NCBI GenBank assembly: GCA_903903935.1
Contig: CAIVAX010000469.1
Location: forward strand, 1-5,055
DNA length: 5,055 nucleotides
Direction of reading: 5' to 3'
Source: an uncultured Hyphomicrobiales bacterium
GTDB taxonomy: Bacteria > Pseudomonadota > Alphaproteobacteria > Rhizobiales > Beijerinckiaceae
A program made the position numbers and the translations under genes. The notes under the pieces were generated by a model that saw only the letters and a program-made list of their open reading frames with translations, ran no database searches and had not been told where the DNA came from. This document shows positions 1-5,055 of the stretch, piece by piece. Every line of letters starts with the position of its first letter. The first letter of the stretch is position 1.

Positions 1-2402
1 ATACTTACGCGCAGATGAAGTCCATGCGAGGTGTGTTGGACTTTGAGGATCTGATTGACCGCACGCGCTCGCTTTTATCCCGCTCTGATGCGGCATGGGT
101 CCTCTATAAGCTTGATGCGGGCATTGATCATATTCTTGTTGATGAGGCGCAAGATACTTCTCCAGCCCAATGGGCTATTTTGGAATCGCTCGCCTCCGAT
201 TTCACTGCTGGTTATGGTGCGCGCGAAGTTCGTCGCACCTTTTTTGCTGTGGGGGATGAGAAGCAATCCATCTTCTCCTTTCAAGGAGCGGCACCTCATA
301 TGTTCGATTTGATGCGCAAAACCTTTGCGCAGAAGGTTGAAAAAGCCAACCAGCGCTTTAACCAGGTGCGCCTCAATCTGTCATTTCGATCTGTGGGGCC
401 GGTCTTATCAGCTGTCGATACAGTTTTTGAGACAGATGAGTTTTATCACGGTGTTGTCGCTCAATCGGATGTCTGGACTCCGCATGAGGCGCTTAAAAGT
501 CATTTGCATGGCCTCGTTGAAATCTGGGATCCGATTTTTGCAACAACGCAAGAGGCACCCCAAGACTGGATGTTACCGGTTGATCGCCAACAGGCCAGCG
601 ATCCGCCTGTCCTATTAGCGCGCAAAATAGCCCTCACAATCAAAGATTGGCTGTCTCCCTCCAGTCTCGAAGCGGTCCATGATGAGAAGACGGGCGAGGC
701 GCGCAGGATCAGCGCCGGTGATATTCTTATTTTAGTGCGCTCTCGCGGGCCTTTTTTTGAAGCAGTTATCAGAGCCCTCAAAGATTGCGCGGTGAATGTT
801 GCAGGCGCTGATCGCCTGCTGCTCACCGAGCATATTGCGGTGATGGATCTCATTGCGGCCGGGCGCGCGGCCTTATTGCCGCAAGACGATTTGAATCTGG
901 CCTGCGTGCTCAAATCACCACTCATTGGTTTTGATGATGACGATCTTCTCGAAATCGCTCCCATGCGGGACGGCTCTTTGTTTGAGGCTTTGCAAAGCTC
1001 TCAAAATCCCTCCCATCACAGCGCAGTTCAAAAGCTGATGCTCTGGCAAGAGCGCAGCCAAGCGCTCACACCTTTTGCATTTTATGCGCAATTGCTGGGG
1101 CGGGATCGCGGCCGACAAATTCTGATCTCGCGTCTTGGACCTGAAGCTGGTGATGCCATAGATGAATTCATGCGTTTGGCGCTTGCGCATGAGCGCCATG
1201 ATATTCCCTCGCTGCTCTCCTTTCTGCATGGTCTGGAAGGCGTCGATATTTCAATCAAACGCGATCTGGATTCCGCCAAAGATGCTGTGCGGGTCATGAC
1301 CATCCATGCCTCAAAAGGGTTGGAATCAAAAATCGTCTTTCTGCCTGATACCTTCGGCGCTGTCACTTCGCGACATGATCCCAGATTAATGACTCTGAGT
1401 TCTGATCATGCTGATCAGCCCTGGCTGGCCTGGACGCCTGGAAAGTCAGATGAGCCTGCTGCTTTGGGTGAAGCGCGTCTCTCTGCACAGCAAGCTCAGG
1501 AAGATGAGAAACGCCGCTTGCTTTATGTTGCTATGACAAGAGCTGAAGAGCGGCTCTATATTGCCGGTTTTTATGGTCTGAAAAAACCCAAGACCAATTG
1601 GTATGAAACTATTCGCGCGGCTCTTGAGCCCTTATGTTCAACTGTGGAGATCAACCCAACGGGTCCTGCGCCAGAACAGATCTTGCGTTATGGCACAGCC
1701 CTCACGCTTACTCAGATGCAAATGAGTGTTGCAGCACAGCAGGCGCCTTCGACTTTGCCAGATTGGGTGCATCGGCCTATCAAATATGAAATGGCCCCTT
1801 CCCCACCTATCAGCCCCAGCTCCCTCCTGGCAGCGGCAGATCAAGAAGAGGTCATTATGCCTGATGCTGATCCTTTGGCGCGCGCCAGAGCGGCGCATAT
1901 GGGCCGTCTGGTTCATTCCATGTTGCAATATTTACCCCAGCTTGAACTCGCGCAGCGCTTGGATCAGGCTGAGCGCTTCATGCGCATCAAAGGGAGTGAT
2001 GTGCCCGATCCTGAACGAAAGCGGCTGATTGCTGACGTCTTGCGCTTGATTGAAAATCCTGATTTGGTCGATTTGTTCTCCGCTTCTTCACAGGTTGAGG
2101 TCGCGATAGCGGGTCAATTGCAGCGCCCCAATGGATCCGTGATGCATATTATCGGTCAAGTGGATCGTATAGCTATTCTAGATGACAGGGTCCTGATCGC
2201 TGATTTCAAGACAGGCCGCCCGCGCAGTGAGGCCGATATTCCTTTGCCCTATCTTCGGCAATTGGCGCTCTACCGGGCCATATTAACCCCCCTCTATCCG
2301 GGCAAAGATGTGCAGGCCTCGATCATTTGGACCTCTGGTCCGCACATGGTTGAAATTGCGCCTGCAAGGCTGGATGCGATGCTTGTTGAGACCTTGGCTT
2401 AA
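1..2402 (+). CDS. addA: AddA, double-strand break repair helicase-nuclease (partial, N-terminus outside window)
   Basis: ATP-dependent UvrD-like helicase and nuclease subunit of the AddAB complex, the counterpart of RecBCD that resects broken DNA ends for RecA-mediated repair in the cytoplasm. The frame is open from base 3, so the ATG at 15 is internal; residues below are counted from it. Visible helicase motifs: Walker B DEAQD (43-47), motif III around VGDEKQSIFSFQGA (79-92), motif IV LSFRS (122-126), motif V VMTIHASKGLE (427-437), motif VI RRLLYVAMTRAEERLY (500-515). A C-terminal RecB-type PD-(D/E)XK nuclease follows, with H634, D717 in GQVDRI, the D730-F-K732 pair in ADFKTG, and the Q749xxxY753 motif, so the nuclease looks intact. 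About 799 residues are present of a protein usually near 1150; Walker A lies upstream of the window. addB is expected just upstream but cannot be seen. The nuclease plus the helicase motifs separate it from plain UvrD/PcrA. Identification is secure. Confidence 0.96.
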   Translation, partial: TYAQMKSMRGVLDFEDLIDRTRSLLSRSDAAWVLYKLDAGIDHILVDEAQDTSPAQWAILESLASDFTAGYGAREVRRTFFAVGDEKQSIFSFQGAAPHMFDLMRKTFAQKVEKANQRFNQVRLNLSFRSVGPVLSAVDTVFETDEFYHGVVAQSDVWTPHEALKSHLHGLVEIWDPIFATTQEAPQDWMLPVDRQQASDPPVLLARKIALTIKDWLSPSSLEAVHDEKTGEARRISAGDILILVRSRGPFFEAVIRALKDCAVNVAGADRLLLTEHIAVMDLIAAGRAALLPQDDLNLACVLKSPLIGFDDDDLLEIAPMRDGSLFEALQSSQNPSHHSAVQKLMLWQERSQALTPFAFYAQLLGRDRGRQILISRLGPEAGDAIDEFMRLALAHERHDIPSLLSFLHGLEGVDISIKRDLDSAKDAVRVMTIHASKGLESKIVFLPDTFGAVTSRHDPRLMTLSSDHADQPWLAWTPGKSDEPAALGEARLSAQQAQEDEKRRLLYVAMTRAEERLYIAGFYGLKKPKTNWYETIRAALEPLCSTVEINPTGPAPEQILRYGTALTLTQMQMSVAAQQAPSTLPDWVHRPIKYEMAPSPPISPSSLLAAADQEEVIMPDADPLARARAAHMGRLVHSMLQYLPQLELAQRLDQAERFMRIKGSDVPDPERKRLIADVLRLIENPDLVDLFSASSQVEVAIAGQLQRPNGSVMHIIGQVDRIAILDDRVLIADFKTGRPRSEADIPLPYLRQLALYRAILTPLYPGKDVQASIIWTSGPHMVEIAPARLDAMLVETLA

Positions 2403-2446
2403 GCGGAGGTTGGGCTTAAGCTGTGGCCGGTCTTAAGCATATTTTG
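2396..2446. repeat. Three imperfect 17-bp units with CTTAAGC core, starting at the addA stop codon
   Basis: Three head-to-tail 17-base units occupy 2396-2412, 2413-2429 and 2430-2446: GGCTTAAGCGGAGGTTG, GGCTTAAGCTGTGGCCG and GTCTTAAGCATATTTTG. The CTTAAGC core recurs at exactly 17-base spacing (2398, 2415, 2432), while the second half of each unit diverges. The first unit contains the addA TAA stop (2400-2402). Units two and three can also pair as a 7-bp hairpin (2414-2420 with 2432-2438, loop of 11) followed by ATATTTTG, so a weak terminator for addA is an alternative reading. No function is assigned. Confidence 0.5.
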
Positions 2447-2479
2447 ACTATGAAAGGCTTGTGAAGAGGCGCTCACCGC

Positions 2480-2508
2480 TTGACGTTCGCCATGAGCATT
2501 CCTAGGTT
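2480..2508 (+). promoter_or_regulatory. Possible sigma-70 promoter for trxA
   Basis: TTGACG (2480-2485) matches the -35 consensus in five of six bases and is preceded by C, as is common in alphaproteobacteria. A 17-base spacer leads to TAGGTT (2503-2508), a weak -10 with three of six matches. Transcription would start about 45 bases before the trxA ATG. The 157-base gap after addA makes an own promoter for trxA reasonable, but the -10 is poor and read-through from addA is equally possible. A second TTGACT at 2444-2449 has no acceptable -10 partner. Confidence 0.3.
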
Positions 2509-2544
2509 CTGGTCAGCTTAGCGGGAATAGTCCGGCTGAATTCT

Positions 2545-2553
2545 AAAAAGGGG
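2545..2553 (+). promoter_or_regulatory. Ribosome binding site of trxA
   Basis: The purine run AAAAAGGGG ends six bases before the ATG at 2560. This is good Shine-Dalgarno spacing and supports that start. Confidence 0.7.
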
Positions 2554-2559
2554 ATTGTT

Positions 2560-2880
2560 ATGGCCACCGTCAAGGTAACCGATGCCAGTTTCGAGGCCGA
2601 TGTGCTGAACTCAACTGTGCCGGTCGTGGTAGATTTCTGGGCTGAATGGTGCGGCCCCTGCAAAATGATTGGCCCCTCTTTGGAAGAAATCGCTGGCGAA
2701 ATGGCTGGCAAGGTGAAAATCACCAAGGTCAATGTCGATGAAAATCCCGGCGTTGCTGGCAAACTGGGCATTCGCTCCATTCCTACCTTGATGCTGTTCA
2801 AGGATGGCAAACTGAGCTCACAGAAAGTCGGCGCAGCTCCCAAGGGCGAGCTCGTCAAATGGATTTCAGGCGCAATCTGA
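2560..2880 (+). CDS. trxA: Thioredoxin TrxA
   Basis: Small cytoplasmic disulfide reductase that is recharged by thioredoxin reductase and supplies electrons to ribonucleotide reductase, methionine sulfoxide reductases and peroxiredoxins. The 106-residue product is full length for the family. The active site is W30-C31-G32-P33-C34 in [14 protein letters not shown]; the buried acid D25 lies in VVVDFW, and the cis-proline opposite the active site is P75 in [13 protein letters not shown] (57-64) and the C-terminal FKDGK and G91 region also fit. There is no signal peptide, so it is the cytoplasmic TrxA type and not a periplasmic TlpA/DsbE protein. It follows addA in the same direction after 157 bases, an association I recall from Rhizobiales, and converges on the gene at 2949-3989. 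Nothing is odd in the sequence. Identification is secure. Confidence 0.97.
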   Translation: MATVKVTDASFEADVLNSTVPVVVDFWAEWCGPCKMIGPSLEEIAGEMAGKVKITKVNVDENPGVAGKLGIRSIPTLMLFKDGKLSSQKVGAAPKGELVKWISGAI

Positions 2881-2899
2881 TCTGATATGCGCTGCACTC

Positions 2900-2928
2900 A
2901 CATCAGCCGACGTTAGGTCGGCTGATGT
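2900..2928. terminator. 12-bp hairpin between the convergent trxA and receptor genes, likely terminator
   Basis: ACATCAGCCGAC (2900-2911) pairs perfectly with GTCGGCTGATGT (2917-2928) around a five-base GTTAG loop. It begins 20 bases after the trxA stop and lies 20 bases beyond the stop of the opposing gene, so it could serve both transcripts. On the plus strand the T-rich stretch CTTTTTATTTT starts only at about 2945, some 16 bases after the stem, and no T run follows on the minus strand. It is therefore not a textbook intrinsic terminator; it may instead work with Rho or protect transcript 3' ends. Confidence 0.6.
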
Positions 2929-2948
2929 CACCTTCGTGCTTAATCTTT

Positions 2949-3989
2949 TTATTTTGCCGGTGGCTCCAACAAGGCTTTGGCGCGTTGCAGTATGGGCGCC
3001 GGCGTATTGATCATCGCTTCAGCAATTTTCTGTGCGCTCTCGCCATCAGATGGACTGAGATCCATTTGCGCTTTTTGCGCTTCGCTTAAAAATTGCGGAT
3101 CTTTCATCAAATCCATAAAAGCCTTGCGCAAGGCCGCCAGACGTTCAGGCGGAACCTCGGGCGTGGTGACCAGTGCCCGCGATATTCCCATATCGGCAGA
3201 GATGAATTTCAGCACTTCGCGATCCTGATCATTTTTCGCTAATTCATACATCAGCGGCACATCTTGCAGATCGGGCGCGCGCTTCAGCGCAACTTGGACA
3301 AGAATGTGGATTTTCTTTTCAGCAATCCAATCTGGATGTCCGCTCTTCCACGAGGCCCAAGAATTAGAGCCACGTCCACCCACTTCGCCCTTTTCCATCG
3401 CCAGATTCACATCATTGCCGCCGGGATAGCCGCTGACGATTTTAAACTTGGTGCCAATCAAAGCATTCATCACGGATGGATAAATGTAAGATGTCGTTGC
3501 CGTGCCCGGTGAGCCGACAATCAATTCACTTTGCATGGCCTCTTGAATGGTTTTGATATTGGTCGTGTGCCACGAATTGAGCACATTGGGACTATCGGTT
3601 GTATTGCCGATCCAGCCAAATTTACGCACGTCAAACTCAACCGCAGTGCCACCCATCGCCTGATAGGATGGCATGCTTTGAAAAATGATGTGCAACACAG
3701 TGCCATCATGCGGGGCGACCTTCATCATATGATTGGCAGCTTGAATGCCAACACCGCCAGGCATATTGCGCGCCACAATGGCTGGATTGCCGGGAATGAA
3801 ACGCGTGAGATGGCGCGCCAACATGCGCCCGCGTATGTCATAATCACCGCCCGGTGAAGTGGGAATGATGAGATCGAGTGTCTTGCCTTTGTAAAAATCT
3901 TCAACGGCATCGGCCTGTACGGATTGAGCCAGCATGCCAAAGGTCAAACTGAGTGAAAGCAAAGCCAAAGTGCGGCGCAAAGTCGACAT
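2949..3989 (-). CDS. Bug/TctC-family tripartite tricarboxylate transporter substrate-binding protein
   Basis: Periplasmic solute receptor of the TctC (Bug) family, which captures carboxylates or other small organic solutes for a TctAB-type membrane carrier. The 346-residue protein has a Sec signal peptide: RR at 5-6, a hydrophobic core at 8-20, and probable cleavage after VQA (24-26) before DAVEDFYKGKT. No lipobox cysteine is present. The mature N-terminus carries the ligand-loop signature SPGGDYD (45-51), then ARHLTRFIPGNP (58-69) and RNMPGGVGIQAANHM (74-88). GSPGTAT (159-165), the loop GYPGGNDV (187-194) and a C-terminal helix ending QRAKALLEPP complete the fold. The FYKGKT...PGNP pattern marks a subgroup common in Bradyrhizobium-like bacteria, as I recall. 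The start is backed by GGGGAGAG at 3994-4001, with about six bases from the GGAG core to the ATG. No tctA or tctB is near, so it is an orphan receptor here and its ligand cannot be told from sequence. Family assignment is secure. Confidence 0.93.
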   Translation of the reverse strand: MSTLRRTLALLSLSLTFGMLAQSVQADAVEDFYKGKTLDLIIPTSPGGDYDIRGRMLARHLTRFIPGNPAIVARNMPGGVGIQAANHMMKVAPHDGTVLHIIFQSMPSYQAMGGTAVEFDVRKFGWIGNTTDSPNVLNSWHTTNIKTIQEAMQSELIVGSPGTATTSYIYPSVMNALIGTKFKIVSGYPGGNDVNLAMEKGEVGGRGSNSWASWKSGHPDWIAEKKIHILVQVALKRAPDLQDVPLMYELAKNDQDREVLKFISADMGISRALVTTPEVPPERLAALRKAFMDLMKDPQFLSEAQKAQMDLSPSDGESAQKIAEAMINTPAPILQRAKALLEPPAK

Positions 3990-3993
3990 AAGT

Positions 3994-4001
3994 CTCTCCC
4001 C
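3994..4001 (-). promoter_or_regulatory. Ribosome binding site of the TctC-like receptor gene
   Basis: On the minus strand GGGGAGAG is followed by ACTT and the ATG at 3989. This strong Shine-Dalgarno match fixes the start at the beginning of the signal peptide. Confidence 0.7.
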
Positions 4002-4019
4002 GAGTGCGATGATCTTGTT

Positions 4020-4057
4020 CTTGTCAGCAGTCTAGCCTGACTAGACTGGCTGACAAG
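4020..4057. repeat. Near-perfect inverted repeat between folC and the receptor gene (operator or terminator candidate)
   Basis: CTTGTCAGC and AGTCTAG (4020-4035) are mirrored by CTAGACT and GCTGACAAG (4041-4057) around a five-base CCTGA centre. Sixteen base pairs form, broken only by one unpaired G at 4048. Neither side is followed by a T run, which argues against a simple intrinsic terminator for folC, although the hairpin sits 13 bases after the folC stop in the direction of folC transcription. It also lies 31-68 bases before the start of the receptor gene and overlaps that gene's best promoter candidate, so a repressor operator is plausible. Confidence 0.65.
4029..4056 (-). promoter_or_regulatory. 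Possible sigma-70 promoter of the receptor gene, inside the inverted repeat
   Basis: On the minus strand TTGTCA (4056-4051) matches the -35 consensus in five of six bases. After 16 bases comes TAGACT (4034-4029), four of six for the -10. Transcription would begin near 4022, giving a leader of about 30 bases that contains the Shine-Dalgarno site. Both boxes fall within the arms of the inverted repeat, so a bound regulator would cover the promoter. By symmetry a weaker TTGTCA/TAGACT pair with a 15-base spacer also exists on the plus strand, so the direction is inferred from the downstream gene. Confidence 0.35.
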
Positions 4058-4070
4058 CTATGAATCATCC

Positions 4071-5055
4071 CTATTCGGGCAAAGAGCCATTGGCCTTGAG
4101 GACATCCCCCGCCAGATAAAGCGACCCGCCAATCAATATGCGCGGAGCAATCGGCCAATCTCGCGCCGCAATCAGACGCAGAGCATGCGCGACATTCTCA
4201 CAGGCCTGCGCCTCAAGCCCGGCGGAGTGGGCTGCTTCAACCACATCTGCCGCAGAGCGAGCATGGTGTTCGCCAGCAATGGGCACAGCCAGAACAAGAT
4301 CTGCAAGCCCTTTGAAATGCCGCAAAATACCAATCGTATCTTTGGTTGCCAGCGTGCCGCAGATCAAGGCGAGGGGGCGGGCTTGGCGCGCTTTGAATTC
4401 GTGCATGGCTTGCGCCAGAACCTGTGCGCCCGCCTCATTATGGCCGCCATCAAGCCAGAGCTCGGCGCCTTTGGGAATGAGCTTGAACAGCTCGCCTTGG
4501 CTAATTTGCTGTAGGCGCGCGGGCCATTGCACACGGACCAAGCCATGCTCAAAAGCCATTTGAGGAAGTTCAGGCGCAATCCAGCGCAAGGTTGCAATGG
4601 CTGCTGCCGCGTTTTGCAATTGATGGCGTCCTGCCAGATGCGGCAAAGGCAGATCCATCAGCCCCTGCTCATCCTGATAGACATAGCGGCCATGTTCCTC
4701 GTGAACAGCATAATCCTGCCCGGCAATGATCATGGGCGCGGCTAATTTTTCGGCCTCGCGCACGAGAACATCGAGCGCCTCTTGGCTTTGATAGCCGATG
4801 ATGAGAGGGCACCCAGCTTTGATAATGCCGGCTTTCTCGCCAGCAATTTTATCAATCGTTGTGCCCAGAAATTCAGGATGATCAAAAGAGATCGGCGTGA
4901 TCACGCTGGCTTTGGGCTGGGTGATCACATTGGTGGCATCATAGCGCCCGCCCAAGCCCACTTCGAGCAAGAGATAATCAGCCTTATGATCAGCAAATAA
5001 TTTGAACGCGGCGGCTGTTGTAATTTCAAACACAGTGATCGGGGCGCCCGCATTG
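4071..5055 (-). CDS. folC: FolC, bifunctional dihydrofolate synthase/folylpolyglutamate synthase (partial, N-terminus outside window)
   Basis: Cytoplasmic Mur-ligase-family enzyme that uses ATP to join glutamate to dihydropteroate and then to extend the glutamate tail of tetrahydrofolates. The frame is open to the right edge (NAGAPITVFEITT), so the GTG at 5033 is internal; residues are counted from it. The central ligase domain shows FEITTAAAF (2-10), LEVGLGGRYDATN (23-35), the metal/ATP-site segment ISFDHPEFLG (48-57), GEKAGIIK (65-72) with the expected lysine, and GRHQLQNAAAA (135-145). The C-terminal domain shows VQWPARLQ (168-175), the DGGHN loop (195-199), LICGTLATKD (223-232) and the terminal GGSLYLAGDVL (302-312). 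About 327 of the usual 430 or so residues are present; the P-loop region is missing because of the window edge. The family's DGxHNP motif reads DGGHNE here. It ends with TAG, 81 bases before the receptor gene on the same strand. accD is the likely neighbour beyond the edge, by recall only. Confidence 0.95.
   Translation of the reverse strand, partial: NAGAPITVFEITTAAAFKLFADHKADYLLLEVGLGGRYDATNVITQPKASVITPISFDHPEFLGTTIDKIAGEKAGIIKAGCPLIIGYQSQEALDVLVREAEKLAAPMIIAGQDYAVHEEHGRYVYQDEQGLMDLPLPHLAGRHQLQNAAAAIATLRWIAPELPQMAFEHGLVRVQWPARLQQISQGELFKLIPKGAELWLDGGHNEAGAQVLAQAMHEFKARQARPLALICGTLATKDTIGILRHFKGLADLVLAVPIAGEHHARSAADVVEAAHSAGLEAQACENVAHALRLIAARDWPIAPRILIGGSLYLAGDVLKANGSLPE

Noticed and set aside
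15..17. ATG at 15 as the true start of the helicase-nuclease
   Set aside because: The frame is open upstream to base 3 (TYAQ before the ATG), and the protein would lack Walker A and about a third of AddA; this is the window edge, not a truncated gene.
500..964. 154-codon open frame on the minus strand inside addA
   Set aside because: It lies wholly opposite conserved AddA coding sequence, has a serine/arginine/alanine-rich low-information composition typical of an antisense frame, and matches nothing I recognise.
2492..2521. Nine-codon frame MSIPRFWSA before trxA as a leader peptide
   Set aside because: It has no ribosome binding site, no run of regulatory codons and no attenuator-like hairpin before trxA; it is most likely chance.
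3531..3857. 108-codon open frame on the plus strand opposite the solute receptor gene
   Set aside because: It is fully antisense to a clear family member, and its His/Ile-rich sequence fits no family I know.
4138..4563. 141-codon open frame on the plus strand opposite folC
   Set aside because: It is antisense to conserved FolC, has biased composition rich in Ala, Arg, Ser and Cys, and shows no convincing ribosome binding site.
5031..5033. GTG at 5033 as the start of folC
   Set aside because: The frame continues to the window edge with family-like sequence (NAGAPITVFE), and the conserved P-loop would be missing from a protein starting here.
1..5055. CRISPR array, insertion sequence, tRNA or other RNA gene, toxin-antitoxin or defence system
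   Set aside because: I looked on both strands and saw no spaced direct repeats of CRISPR type, no transposase or terminal inverted repeats, and no tRNA-like sequence in the three short gaps; the coding space is taken up by four recognisable genes.

Overview
The window reads as ordinary chromosomal DNA from an alphaproteobacterium, most likely of the Hyphomicrobiales (Rhizobiales). The reasons are the AddA type of recombination helicase-nuclease, the order addA-trxA-folC with folC facing the other two (an order I recall from many Rhizobiales, often continuing into accD and the trp genes), and a periplasmic Bug/TctC solute receptor, a family strongly expanded in these bacteria. Base composition looks moderate, GC somewhat above half by eye, and is similar across the four genes. 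The order-level placement is inference.

Layout: (1) 1-2402, plus strand: the C-terminal two thirds of addA; its N-terminus with the Walker A motif lies before the window. (2) 2403-2559: a 157-base gap with a 17-base-period CTTAAGC repeat, a possible sigma-70 promoter and a good ribosome binding site for the next gene. (3) 2560-2880, plus: a complete thioredoxin gene, trxA. (4) 2881-2948: a convergent gap holding a 12-bp hairpin. (5) 2949-3989, minus: a complete, secreted TctC/Bug-family substrate-binding protein with no transporter partner in view. (6) 3990-4070: a short gap filled largely by a near-perfect inverted repeat that coincides with a possible promoter for the receptor gene. (7) 4071-5055, minus: the C-terminal three quarters of folC, running off the right edge.

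Functionally these are mostly housekeeping genes: double-strand-break end processing (AddA), disulfide reduction (TrxA) and folate polyglutamylation (FolC). The solute receptor is the one accessory-looking element and appears to have been placed between trxA and folC, with its own putative promoter/operator. I found no mobile element, CRISPR array, RNA gene or novel multi-gene system. The most interesting leads are the inverted repeat at 4020-4057 and the period-17 repeat after addA.
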